Notes: generated by a model from the sequence alone, not told the origin. Positions 1 through 12,082 are shown, numbered from the stretch's first letter. The stretch is DNA of 24,282 nt from Saksenaea vasiformis B4078 (GCA_000697055.1 JNDT01000549.1:1-24282), one strand, 5' to 3'. Program-made: numbers and translations.

Positions 1-131
1 TAGCATGTGAGAAGCACCAGAAGTCGAACAATGCCAATGGCCCCTTTTCTACATACCAGTATACAATTCACAGAATCACGTTTAGTTAACTGGCCAGTAG
101 TAGGCTTTACTGAATGTACAGCCTCATACTA

Positions 132-144
132 GGGGGGGGGGGGG
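132..144. repeat. G13 homopolymer run
   Basis: Thirteen consecutive G bases lie in otherwise mixed sequence. The length is prone to sequencing or slippage error. No function is inferred. Confidence 0.95.
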
Positions 145-1547
145 TAGCAGTCTAGCCTTCTTGGAACTTCCTCGTCCTTCCTAGCCCTTTTGCACCTGTG
201 TATGTTTTTCCGATGTAGTCTAAAGCCTGAAAAATTCATTAACGTTAGAATATGAGACATTACCAGCAAGGAGACAAAAAGATCTTCAGGTACTACTTTC
301 CCTTTTTAATTTGTTACTGTTTGCTTCATGCTTAGAGATGACCTAATTTTCTTTTTCTTTTCCTCCGCTATTGATCATCAGTTCATCGTTCTTTGAAAGA
401 AACAAGTCATATCTTATGCATCGACGTCAGGCGTGAAATCAGAAGACGTGATAGAAAGCACATCTCTTGGGAACAATACCTATCGTTAATGGTAAACTTC
501 GATTCTTTATCAGTGGTACAACTCTATTGCTGCAAGCTGTTTTTATTCTGAATAGAGTTGCATTGAATAGCATGTGGCTAACTGGCTGCCTCCATCCTTA
601 AGCTCTTTTTGGTCATCGTTGATCGTCGTGCCTTTGATTCAGACCGGCGCCGCACGGAAAGCATCGAAAGTGAGAAACGAACGTCCTTTTGGAGCTCTGA
701 TTATAGACACAGCAATAACAACAAAAGTAAGAGGGGAAACCAATCGAGTCGCCATGCAGAGACCACATCCTGCATGAACTCTTCTGATACAAATAATAGA
801 CAAATATGCGAGGCTTTAGCTATTCTCCATCAGCCTCCCTACTAACTAGAGAGAGAGACACAAATAAAGAGATTTAACTGTCCCATGTACAAGGAAGACA
901 TACAAGATGATCTTCATTGTTGGAAAATGAAGACGTCCAACTTGATGCTCGCTGCAGGCTCCCGGAATAAAGACATGAGAAACGCAGATAGCTATCAACG
1001 AGGAGTCGGCTTGCACCACACCTGATATTCCTGGAACAGTTGCTGTCAGCACTTCCACAATGACATGTAGTATTCGAGGATAGCTATCCACCATCCACTA
1101 ATAGCCGTGAATTCGGTAGACTGCGAGATATATAGTATCTCTGACATGAAAGCCTCACATAAACAGTGTTCATAACGATCACTTTGGCGGGATCGCACCA
1201 TACGCTTCAAAGGCTTCTTCGTCACAACGTTCTTCAAGAACAGCTATCTCATGTAGCAGTCCAAATCAGTCCGCATCGACATACTTGTGTTCTGTAATGA
1301 TTGTAAAATAAAAGACCCAGTCCTTGGGAATATGTTTGGCTCTCAATAGGGCAAAGCGCTAGGTCTGAACCAATGGGGAAGTGTTCTCGTATGTAATCTG
1401 AAGTGGATTGGTATCGCACTCTGTGAGAACTATCGTTCGTGCTGCTTACTGGTCTCGAAGACGGTAGTGTGCTCTTCTGTGATCAAATAATTGTTGCTGA
1501 CTACGTGTTTGGGAGGTTAACAACCAGTCATTACGCGTACTATTGGC

Positions 1548-1685
1548 AGTGCTTCTTCTTGCACCGGTAATGTTTTCTTTTTGCTGTGGTGAGGTGTCAG
1601 TTCTTGTGTAGACAACGGCTTTTCTTGTGCAAACAGTGGTTCTTCTTCTTGTGTGGATAGTGTCTCTCTCCTTGTGTGGGCGACA
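1548..1685. repeat. Degenerate short tandem repeat, period about 21-24 bp
   Basis: About six imperfect units share a core of the form TTCTTCTTGTG followed by roughly ten variable bases and AGTG. The clearest are three consecutive units near 1617-1685 (cores TTTTCTTGTG, TTCTTCTTGTG, TCTCCTTGTG). Unit length varies between about 21 and 24 bp and identity is modest, so this is an old, decayed minisatellite or a pyrimidine-rich tract that looks like one. Confidence 0.5.
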
Positions 1686-2792
1686 CCGTACGTTCGGAAG
1701 TCGCGGTTAGCTCAGCAACCTCGTCGTCTACGCTTAAAACCTCATCCACGCAGCTTCGTACGTTTGTTCATAAACTTCAGAAGTAATAATTTGGCGAAAG
1801 TCAGGCCGCAAATCCACTCATTGTTCGTAGGTGTAGTCGTCGTAACCGTGGACTGTGTCGTAACCATGATGAAGAAAAATGTTATGTTGCAGGGCAACTG
1901 GAATTGTAGATAAGAGATTGCAAAGTTACTTGAAGTTATCAGCTGCATTTTACTGCTATTTTGAAAATATTTTTCCAGCATTATAGAATACGCATCTGCC
2001 CCAAGGAATGGAGCATTAGAGTTCATAGACAAACCTTCTGTACATCGTTAGACCGAGTTGAGGGATGAAAATTTATTACGGTTTTGCAGCTATATCGATT
2101 ACCGCTCCACTTTACTTCAGAATTAACGATCATAACTAGTTTGACACTGCAAAATGAGTATAATTTAGTTAACAGGAAGGTAGCCACAGAGAAGTACCAC
2201 ATACAACTCCGATCAGCCCATTTTTACGCATTATGGGCGTTTGCATGCACTTAAAGATCTGTCGCTGGTGGCGAAGCTTCTTGAACAACTACTATCATAC
2301 ACTCTTTTTTCTTCAACATGGTAACTATAGCTAAAAGGAGATACTGTAAATTACAGGAACGGTGTGATTTAAATCGCTTATTGCTGCACGAGCTCTGTGG
2401 TCATCTGCCACCAATTTCACACGCCTGTCATGTCACGCGGATAGATGAATGATATACTACGGTATTGACTGCAGGGAGAACGGAGCTTTGACATATAACA
2501 CGCAGGACGTCTGTTTGATCCAAAACCAATGTTAGCGTTCGGTTAACATTTTTTCTTTTCTTCCTTTTTCTTGTTGCGCGCGTAGTGGGAACTATATGCA
2601 TTTGTTTTATGTCTATTTGTTTTATGCATATTTCCCAAAGGCTGATGTGCCTCGTTGAGGACCTTTTTAAGGACGGTAGAGCCCCTCGTTAACTTCTCAT
2701 TTCATTAATGTCTTTCTCCCGTAACTTCAAAAGCTTTAAGCAGACTGTAATAATCCCACAAATTTGTCTTTATCTAACATTATACCTTTAAG

Positions 2793-5700
2793 GATCGTTC
2801 ATCCTTCTCAAATTTTGGTGTCAGTCGTGAAGATCTTGAGCGATACAGGCGTGGTGTACATCTTGATGGGAAATTAGCCGCAGAACCTGCTATAGAACTT
2901 AGTAACGTTGATGATGCATCTCATCTGATTTACGAGTACCCTGCCCATACAACACCTGTGGAAGACGTGTGTACAAGAACTGTCAAGCATGAAAACTTTG
3001 AGAACGAAGCAATGCTTGATCGGCACTTCCATGAGAGTTACCCAGAAACGTTCGGATTTGATATCGGTGCAGGAAAATGTTTTGAGTCACACGATACACT
3101 TCAGGCACCCAGCGGAGAATACCTCATTTCCTGTGTCCCATGCGAGGAAGTGAGTAGAGGCTGATGGTTGATTGTTCTTGTGTTAACAGGATTCAACCCT
3201 AGATTCAACTTTCTCGAAACTCCGTTAAAGCTAATAAGGAATTCAAAAATGCCATTAAGGACGCCTTGAGAGAAGTAACTCACAGGGAAAGATATTATCT
3301 GTTGCAAACTGTATTTCAACGATTTGGTTACTATTACCCTTCAAGGATTCTGCTCGGTACAAATGTGATGTCCCTGTACAACACCATAATTAAGGTCAGG
3401 AACTCTCCTTAGGTGGACGACTCTCCTACGAACAATTGCATCCGACCGACGACCTGGAGAACGGAGCAGATACGGTGTCTGGTGAGATTGTAGCAATGAA
3501 AATTAATCAGACAGTCGGAAACACGAGGGCCTGGGAGATTCTAGGTAAAGCTACCTCTACCTTCAAACATGCGAAACTACAAGCGTACTTAATGGCGTTT
3601 CATAGGGGGAGACATCAGACCGCTATTTGGAAAAAATTACAAAGAATGGGTGAAAACAACCAGACAAGTACCTGTAGCCATCCAGTACAAAGATATGAAG
3701 CCCTTGTATGATCTCCTCGACGAAGACGATCGCTTGCAGGTGAAAGAGGTCTATAAAACGGCCGCTGCGGATGGTGATTATATATTTTACAATTGTCCAC
3801 TCACATTTGGCACAAGTAATCAAAAGCTCAGTGGAAGTAGCCCATACTTGTGTCATTTTGGATATATTAACACAGAAAACGGAGGCAATCAAGGCATTGA
3901 ACAGCAAGGTGATGTGTACATCTATTATTTGTCCTCAGCGTGTCTGACATGCTGTAGATCATATCATGTGCTACATAAAGCCCGAAGTCGTCGCAAAAGA
4001 CCTGTTTGAAGACCGCATACGTCCACCGACCTTTACTTTTGTGGCGCAAACTGACGATAGCAATTGTCGTCATGTGCGTTATGGCGACATAGTCCGTATA
4101 CAGTTAAATTACGTATATCCGGACTGTTTACGTGAGAGGAAAACGAAGCGATTTATCTCGGTGTCGTCGTCCACATTATCTACTTCAGGGCTGGAAAACA
4201 TAAATGTCACTGAATTTGAAAACCAGTATTATCTTGTTACTGCCACCCACTCATCATCAATCTTGGTCCAGGAATGGTAAAACTGGTTCGGATTTATGTT
4301 TGGGATTTACAAAAGCAACCATTAGGAAAGTTACTCGAGGAGTGGCAGATGGTGACTCCTCAAATCGCAGCGGGGAACCAGCGCGCTCTTCTACACAACG
4401 AGATGATGGTGATAACGAAAATTTTGTTCGCCTGGGGCACGATATAGTCCTGCAAACCGAAGTTAGCGATAGCACAGGGAGAAAAGTACCAGTATATCTG
4501 TGCACCGCCCCACTACAGTCCTTGAATGACATGTCGATTATTCTAAAACAATCCATAAATCCTTTTCTGTCTGTCGCTCGCCAATATGTCATCTCTGCTT
4601 GCCCTAGTCACTTCTGTAACGGATACCGATCTAACTGGCGCATCAAATCACGCGAAACAATTCCACAAGACTTTTCACGACAAGATTTGGTCAGTTTCCT
4701 AATCAGACAATGGGATAGAGGAATCACAATGGATGGACAGTTAACCAGTGTGACACCACTCCAAATACACCATCGTGATCATGAGCGAGGCTATTCCAGA
4801 ACCAAATACAATTCCAAAAAAGAAATGGAGTTTATTTCTAGGCACCTCAAAGCCAAGATCGGGATATATGTAAATGTCATCAAGGATATGGACATAAGCA
4901 AAGATGGTTCCTATCTTAGCGCAATATATGAAGAAAGTTTTCGAGAGCAATTGAAGCACCAACTGTCAGCATACGAAGAACAGGAATCCTTGTCAGATGA
5001 TGAGAACCAAAAGCATAGTTTGGTTATGTTTGCGCCGCATTATGAGGTTAGTGAGGCCGACAGCGTGGCGCTAGTGGTTAAGGTCTAGCTTTGCACTAGT
5101 TGTACGTTCACCAGGGTATCCAAGCAAGCACATCCTTTATCAACGAACTGCAATCCGCATTGGGAAGTTTCTCCGCTAAACAGAAGTCTCAAAGTCTCGA
5201 ACGTGTTTTCCAGATGTTCGGTCATTTTTATCCAGCAAAGATAGTGCTAGGTAAACTTTGCTAGTATTGAGTATTTCTCTCATTCATATGCTATAGGTGG
5301 GAGAATTATTATCGAGTGGGATGATGGCGGAGAGGAGGGAGACCTTCCAATGGCAGATCATCCTTCCTTTGTCGCAAAGGAAATCAAGTGTAAGATAGAA
5401 GATGCTATACGTGCGGGGCGTCGCTACAAGATCATCGGTAAGTTCATGCATGGAGCAATGGATATATGGTAGCTGAATGCAGTTATTAGGAGGCGATCCA
5501 TCACTTCTACTTGGCGCGTATGACCGTTCAGCAACATCCCTTTCTTATCCGGATATTGAGAGATGGTTGGAATCAATACCAAAGAACCCAGTAATCATAC
5601 AGTTCCGACAACTTGTTCCCACATACTACCTTTTACCCGAGAACTTGAGACTCTTTGTTCAGAGACTCTTCAGAGCGGATGTTCAGAACCAGGCTGGACT

Positions 5701-8700
5701 GCAAAGAGACATCTACAGTATCCATCACATCAGCCATCACTGTAACAAGGGCTTAGAGTGGTACAAAACGACTGATTTTTCCAACGATCCTGCAGTACAA
5801 TACGCTCTAGGTATGATGTATGCCAATGGCTGTGGCATCAGACAGGATTATGTTAGAGCATGTGAATGGTTCGAAAAGGCGGCTGAAAATGGTCATGCCG
5901 ATGCTCAATACAACCTTGGTACAGCATATAAGCACGGGAACGGTGTGGAGCAGAACTACGAAAAATCGACCCAGTGGTACAAAAAGGCGGCAGACCAGAA
6001 TCATGCAAAAGTGCAGTATAACTTTGGTATTGCGTATAGAGATGGCAAAGGCGTGGAGCAGGACTATGAAAAGGCTTTCGAATGGTTCCTAAAATCAGCA
6101 GAACAAAGTAGTGCCGAAGCGCAGTACGAGCTTGCAATTGCGTATGGGATTGGCAAAGGTGCACGAGAAAATCCTATAGAAGCGCTTAAATGGCTCCGGA
6201 AATCTGCAGGTCAAGATTATGTCGATGCGCAAGTTCATTTTGGTGATATATATAAACTAGGAATCCATATTGCCCCGGACTATCGGAAATCATTTGAGTG
6301 GTACAGTAAAGCCGCAGATCAAGGCCATGCCCGTGCACAGTACGAGCTCGGAGTGGCGCACAAAAATGGCAGGGGGACGGATAAGAATGCCGATGAAGCA
6401 TTCAAATGGTTTAGAGAATCTGCCAACAACGACAATATCGAAGCTCAGTACAGTCTTGGACTTGCATATAAATCTGGTGAAGGTGTGGAACAAAGCCATT
6501 CTATTGCAATTGAATGGTTTACCAAAGCAGCAGATCGAAAACATACCAAAGCACAGTATGAAATGGGGATTGCATACAGAGATGGAAGAGGGGTCGCACA
6601 GAGCAATGTTACATCCTTTGAACGTTTCAAGGAAGCTGCTAAGCAAGGCGATGCAGAAGCACAGTATGAACTTGGGATTGCATGCAGAGATGGATATATT
6701 GGAGAGCACGATAATATCAGGGCGTTCGAATGGTTTATGAAGTCTGCAGAGCAAGGACATATGCAAGCACAGTTCGAAGTTGCGAATATATACAGGGACG
6801 GCAAAGGAAAAGCTCGAGATAAGAAGGAAGCATTTGAGTGGTTCAAAAAGGCAGCATTGAACGATCATACTGTCGCGCAATACAACCTAGGAGTCGCATA
6901 TAGTACTGGCGAAGGTGTGCAAAAAGACTATGTCGAAGCATTTATGTGGTTTAAGAAAGCAGCCGATAAAGGTTTCTCCCGCGCACAAGACAGCGTGGGT
7001 ATAGCTTACAAGTATGGGCAGGGTGTGAAACAGGACTATAACGAGGCGTTCAATTGGATAGAAAAGGCTGCTGAACAAGCAGATGTCTCTGCGCAGTATG
7101 AGATGGGGATGATGTACAGACATGGGCATTGTGTAGCTCAAGATCTCGAGCAAGCATTCAACTGGTACACGAAGGCAGCTCAGCAGGGTCATGTCTGTGC
7201 ACAGTACGAAGCCGGAGTTATGTGCAGGGACGTGCAAGGCGTGGAACAAAGTTTAACTGCTGCGTTTGAATGGTTTAAAAAGTCCGCACATCAAGAATAT
7301 ATTGATGCGCAGTATGCCCTTGGAACGGCATACAAAGAAGGACAGGGAGTGAATCAGGACTTTGGGCAGGCATTATATTGGTTCAAGAAAGCGGCGCATC
7401 GCGGACATGATCAAGCACAGTACGAAGTGGGTGTTGTGTATAGAGATGGCCAATGTGTAAAGCAAGATTATGCGGAAGCAGTCAAGTGGTTTACGAAGGC
7501 TTCCGACCAAGATAATATCTATGCAAAACATTGCATTGGAGTAGCGTATAAGAAAGGTCAAGCCGTAAACCAAAATTTCCGACGAGCGCTAGCATATTTT
7601 AAGAAAGCTGCAGAGAGTGGATATGCGAATTCACAGCATGAAATCGGAGTTCTCTTCAGAGAAGGTCATGGTGTGACTAAAAACGATACTGAGGCATTCA
7701 GATGGTTCCAGAAAGCAGCTGATCAAGGTTATGCTCCTTCGCAACACAGCCTTGCGATTGGATATAGAGAGGGCCGAGGAACAGGACGAGATCCCACGCA
7801 AGCATTTGAGTGGTTCACACGATCTGCTTGTCAGGGATACGAATGCGCGCAGTACGATCTTGGAATGATGCATAAGGAGGGAGTGAGTATCGAGCAAAGC
7901 GATAGCGAGGCATTTGAATGGTTTAAGGAAGCCAGTAATCGTGGCCATGGCGATGCGCAGTATGAGCTTGGCATGATGTACGATGCTGGTATCGGTATAG
8001 AACAGGACGACATTGAGGCTCTGGAATGGTTTAAAAAAGCTGCCCACCGAGGCAACGTGTGCGCACAGTACAAAGTTGGAATTACTTATCGGGAGGAACA
8101 GAATTACGCAGTGGCATTTACATGGTTCGAGAAAGCGGCCTATCAAGACCATGTACTTGCACAACACATGGTCGGAATGGCGTACAAAGACGGACAAGGT
8201 GTTAGCCAAGGTCTGAGACAAGCCCTTGAATGGCTTATGAAAGCTGGGACTTGCGGAAATGCCGATTCGCAATACGAGGTGGGACTTATGTATAGAAACG
8301 GGCTCGGTGTACAACAGGACCATACGGAAGCGTTCGCGTGGTTCAAGGAAGCCGCTGATCAAGATCATAAACTTGCGCAGTACAGACTCGGAATGGCATA
8401 TAAGAAGGGACAAGGAGTCGATCGAGACTTTAGTCAAGCTTCTGAATGGCTTACGGAAGCTGCAGATGATGGAGACGCAAATTCGCAGTATGAGCTTGGC
8501 CTTTTATATACATATGGGCAAGGTGTAGAGCAGAGCCATATAGAAGCATTCGATTGGTTTGAAGAAGCCGCTATTCAAGATCATATTCTTGCACAGTACA
8601 GAGTCGGAATTGCATATAAAGCTGGACAAGGAGTCGATCAAGATTTTGGCCAAGCTTCTGAATGGCTTAGGAGAGCTGCAGATCGCGGTGACAAGAAGTC

Positions 8701-9268
8701 ACAGTACGAGCTTGGTCTTTTGTATCGATCTGGACAGGGCGTGGGTCAAGATCACACAGAAGCATTACAGTGGTTTAGGAAAGCTGCAGATCAAGTTCAT
8801 ATCCTTGCACTGTACAGAGTCGGAATGGCATATAAGGATGGACAGGGAGTCAATCAAGACCTTATCCAAGCTTTTGAGTGGCTTAAGAAAGCTGCCGATC
8901 GCGGTGACAAGGATTCACAGTATGAGCTCGGTCTTCTATACACGTCCGGGCATGGCGTGGTGCAAGATCACGCAGAAGCATTCCAGTGGTTCAAAAAAGC
9001 CGCTGATCAGATTCATATCCTTGCGCAGAACAAGGTCGGAAGGGCATACAAAGAAGGACAAGGAACAAGCCAAGACCTACAACAAGCATTCGGATACTTC
9101 AAAAAATCTGCGGACGAGGGAGAACCATCTGCACAATACGAGATTGGTGTGGCGTACAGGGACGGCCGAGGGGTAGAAGCAGACAGAGACCAAGCATTAG
9201 ATTGGTTTAACAAAGCTAAGGAGCAACATCATGCAGAAGCAGAACAGGCATTGCAAGCGATGACATAG
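2793..9268 (+). CDS. Gene A: tandem MACPF-like (DUF7431-type) modules plus 32 Sel1 repeats; 5' exon(s) not found
   Basis: Nine exons separated by introns at 3150-3202, 3357-3412, 3545-3605, 3909-3957, 4277-4325, 5047-5099, 5251-5296 and 5438-5489 give one open frame of 2018 residues ending in TAG. All introns are GT-AG and 46-61 bp. Numbering is from 2793. Residues 1-300 form the first MACPF-like half (FGYYYPSRILLGG at 160-172, GGD at 215). Residues 316-600 are a beta-rich linker with YGDIVRIQL near 357 and a related HDIVLQ segment. Residues about 560-860 form the second half (FGHFYPAKIVLGG at 702-714, GGD at 760). Residues 861-2008 are 32 Sel1 repeats, all 36 residues except number 22 (32), then a ten-residue tail. 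Sel1 repeats build alpha-solenoids that bind partners; MACPF domains insert into membranes. The MACPF-like call rests on motif resemblance. The ATG at 5477 lies inside an intron and is not a start. The first exon opens at a CTAAC...TTTAAG acceptor, so an upstream exon is missing. Confidence 0.8.
5792..9235 (+). repeat. Sel1-repeat coding array of gene A (32 units of 108 bp, one of 96 bp)
   Basis: Units follow the pattern xAQYxLGxxYxxGxGVxxD, then xxxAxxWFxKAAxQxxx. Thirty-one units are exactly 36 codons and unit 22 (near 8060-8155) has lost four codons around the GxGVxxD loop. Units 23-30 alternate between two types: a LAQYRVGMAYK...EWL type and a DSQYELGLLY...WFKKAADQ type. This shows expansion by 72-residue pairs. 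There are no variable linkers, so the protein should be one continuous superhelix. Confidence 0.92.
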
Positions 9269-10095
9269 GTGTGGAAGGGTGCTTGCTTAAGGAATTTGAT
9301 AGCGATGCACAGCACAAATATAAACAAGGCTTTTAAAAATGAAAGATCATACGCAGCTGTACCATCTATTGAATCCATCGGTTAAAGCGTTTTATTTCTT
9401 CGTTCACCTCTCACTTTTTTTCTATTGCCCGAGGTTAATGCTATTCTGTTATCGGAGAATATGCGCATGCATAATTGATAGGACCTGCAATTAATCAAAG
9501 CGTCCTAAAAGCCACTATGCCACCATGAAGCATATTCTCGGACTCGAGGAGGTTTCTGAGACACCGTTGATATCGCACATGTACAACATTATCTGCTGTG
9601 TTGATCCTATTTTGCACCCATTCACAGGGCCCAGCAGGTATCGGTTCCAATGGTGAGCCTTCTTTACGGATTGTAATGATGCTTTACGGTGAGTCAACAT
9701 AGTCCGACAATAGACGCGACAGAGAAAACTATAAGTAAGCCTAATGCCAAATGAACAGAGCCCTCCTATCAAGATTATCGGTAAGTTCCATTGATGTTAT
9801 TCAATAGGAAGAATGTACTTTTGATCGAATAATTTAAAGACAACCAAATCGTGTATTACGTAAGAGTGCTTGTAGATGAAGGAACGTGCGTACTTTTGCA
9901 GTACTTGATAAAATTACCTTCCGTTTGAGTGTACAAGGCGTTGTGACTTTTCTACGGCGATTTGATCACTTCATTAGAGTCCATCACACACTATTGCCAT
10001 TAAATTTTTGGGAAAAATACCACCACCTTTAGGGTGCGTTTTTGTAAGAAAGTAAGCGTACAATAATGATGTTCTGCCAAACAAAAATACATCCA
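9269..10095. other. Intergenic region between gene A and the minus-strand gene
   Basis: This holds the 3' flank of gene A and the 3' flank of the convergent minus-strand gene. Apart from the 43-codon frame at 9525-9656, nothing coding is supported. An A-rich AATATAAA near 9320 could serve in 3' end formation of gene A, but that is a weak match. Confidence 0.5.
9525..9656 (+). pseudogene. Possible 43-residue gene fragment of unknown function
   Basis: An ATG in a good context (CCACCATGA) opens a 43-codon frame ending in TGA. The peptide contains SETPLISHMYN and VDPILHPF, followed by RYRFQW. This loosely recalls the N-terminal SE...DPIL-PLF...RW pattern seen in hypothetical nuclease-like proteins of Mucoromycota; that resemblance is from memory and weak. 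No convincing continuation was found, although a GT donor lies just before the end (AGCAG then GTATCG). It may be a decayed fragment, a first exon, or chance. Confidence 0.22.
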
Positions 10096-12082
10096 TTATT
10101 CAAGCAGATCATCTTTGTCCCGGCTCTTCCTTTTCCTTGCGGTCACCGTAGGTGCATTGATGCACGAAGGTATGCGTATGGTATATTGTTCTGTATCTTC
10201 GTGAGGGAAGCCTGAACTTCTGGGCATAGAAGGCCCTTCCTCCATTATTTCGATGCTTCCCTTCACTACACACTTAGTATGGAACAAGATGAAAATCGAA
10301 AGATATCTAATGCACAACATAACAAACCTTCAACTTCCACACTTGCTCGAGAAATGGCACCACAAAGCGATGAAAGAGCCTTGGCTGGATTGATATACTC
10401 TGCTGGCTTAGTCGTGACAAGCGGCAGACGTAGCCATCGGGGTTATCCATAATCATCCCCGTCGCACGCATATCTATATAGTGTTAGAGTGTAATTGCTG
10501 CTTCTTTCGTTTGATAAACATACGGGTATGTAAAAACCCTACCACTCTTAGGTTTCTTGTTGCACTGACGTTGCAGTCCAGTTTATTCGACAAGGCGACC
10601 AGCATATCCTTCATGATCTTGGGCAACTTTATGTCCCTCTCCGTATACTCCTTCTTACCGTGGCCTGCTTCATCTTTCGCCCCGGCTTCGGAACAATCAT
10701 ACTCTGCCCCATCTTTCACCAAGATTAGATCGGGTTTCAATGCTCGTACTGTTGAGCGCAAAGAGCCGTTTTTTCGTCGTCTGTCCTCGTTGCATCGTCG
10801 CCAAGTGGCTCGGCAATGTTGATCGGATCTACATAAGGATTTGAGGCAATATTAGAGTATTGGAAAAAATGATTATATTCTAACCTCTGGGTTTCTACAA
10901 AAAGGTTGTCGAAACAAAGATCTACGCATCTCCACAAGCGCATGACTAGATCTCTTTCTAGCCCTCCAGCTGCTACTCGGGAAACGACGCCCCACCGGTA
11001 GGCAGAAATAAGGTCTAATGCGACCCTTTGGGCCCAGTCCTCATCAAACTGGTTGACAGGATCGAAGCAACCGGTTGCCTGGGCCGCCTCCCACAGTTCG
11101 TCGACGGTAGTCTATGTACAAGTTAGCAAATTAGACATAATATATCACGGGCTTTCCAAAGCTAAAACCTTCTCTTTAAAACCATCAAGATATGCTGCCA
11201 GACCTGGAGGGAGATTCTCTAATTTCGGTGCATTGTAAGATCTCAATCTTTTTCGCTCATCCAATGAAAAGACACTCTCCCAACATTTGTCATCCAAGTC
11301 AAGGATGAATGAGTGGGAGGCACTGTATACACGTGATTAGGTATTCAGATCTGCATTATAGTACGTACTGTTCATAGGCGCAGATTTTTGCATACGAATA
11401 CATTTTATCTTCGACATAGACACCAGGGCTTAGTTCCCATTTCTTATCGTTGTCCATCTTTGCAAATTTGTCTTGAAAACACTGCCATTGTCGCTCTGTC
11501 AGAGACACAGAGCTCTACATCGGACAGTTTCAAAAATTATTCCGAATGTTATCCAAAGAGCTTCTTACCGCCGATGACGAGGAAGATGAGGTAGTTGAGC
11601 TACTGTCTTCGCCTGAGGATATATCGAGCGGTCTACCAAATGGAGCGTTTGGACTTTTCGGTGCGGCCTGTTTATCCTGAAACGGTGAATAGTTCCTTCG
11701 GTAGGATCCTCAAGCATCATACCTGCAGTAACTTAACAGCAACAGGTCCCCAATCTGGATTGCCGATATTCTAGATCCAAATTTTAATCGATATAATTTG
11801 CTATGTATTATCCTCGTAGACAAAAAAGCACTCACACATTCAACCTCCAGCCTGTCACAACTAGTTTGATAACGTCTCTTCCAGAGAGCATGGAAACGTT
11901 CTCCAACCCGAATATTTCTCGCAAGATATTCTGTATGTTCTTCCACGAACCCAGCAAATGAAGGCGCATCCCTGCCCAAGATATATGAAGATATCACTAA
12001 GAAAGAAATGATTAGAAACACTCGATCTGTAGCAACGAGAGTATGTACAATCTTTGAAATCCGGATCTTTTTTGGGTGCCAT
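10096..12082 (-). CDS. Ten-exon gene for a 501-residue hypothetical protein of a Mucoromycota-type family
   Basis: Reading the minus strand, exons are 12082-12049, 11996-11836, 11770-11723, 11676-11569, 11514-11369, 11322-11169, 11111-10885, 10828-10524, 10473-10328 and 10272-10096. They sum to 1506 nt, exactly 502 codons. Nine GT-AG introns are 46-65 bp. Visible features are NPDWGPVAVKLLQ near 70-82, a Ser/Thr-rich stretch at 106-117, SHSFILDLDD at 168-177, VDELWEAAQ near 220, KPDLILV at 324-330 followed by EYDCSEAGAK (335-344), MDNPDGYVCRL near 403-413, and a basic RKRKSR tail that could be a nuclear signal. The KPD...SEAG segment resembles a restriction-nuclease-like core, but the acidic-x-Lys motif is not canonical, so catalysis is unproven. 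The sixth intron's donor (AAG then GTTTTA) is poor and is the least certain junction. No function is assigned. Confidence 0.8.

Larger units (their letters stand above)
1..2792. other. Intergenic region with no defensible gene
   Basis: No reading frame here looks like a real gene. Open frames are short, have no recognisable motif and do not join into a splice model. A minus-strand stretch around 1198-1281 reads as plausible peptide but is bounded by stops on both sides. The missing 5' exon(s) of gene A should lie in the right-hand part, because the first recognisable exon at 2793 has no upstream in-frame ATG, but I could not identify them. Low-complexity features are listed separately. Confidence 0.6.

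Noticed and set aside
846..1281. Minus-strand peptide-like frames, including one reading FGLLHEIAVLEERCDEEAFE
   Set aside because: Stops lie on both sides and no splice model or family match could be built; possibly a decayed gene but not supportable.
5477..5489. ATG at 5477 as the start of a stand-alone Sel1 protein
   Set aside because: It lies within the intron 5438-5489. The paralogue has no equivalent ATG, and the exon before it joins in frame.
5807..9213. Many open frames opposite to or overlapping the Sel1 array of gene A
   Set aside because: They are shadow frames created by the regular 108-bp repeats; only the plus frame gives the Sel1 pattern.
9296..9340. Possible remnant of a 33rd Sel1 repeat after the gene A stop (SDAQHKYKQG)
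   Set aside because: Only about ten residues match and nothing follows; too short to separate from chance.
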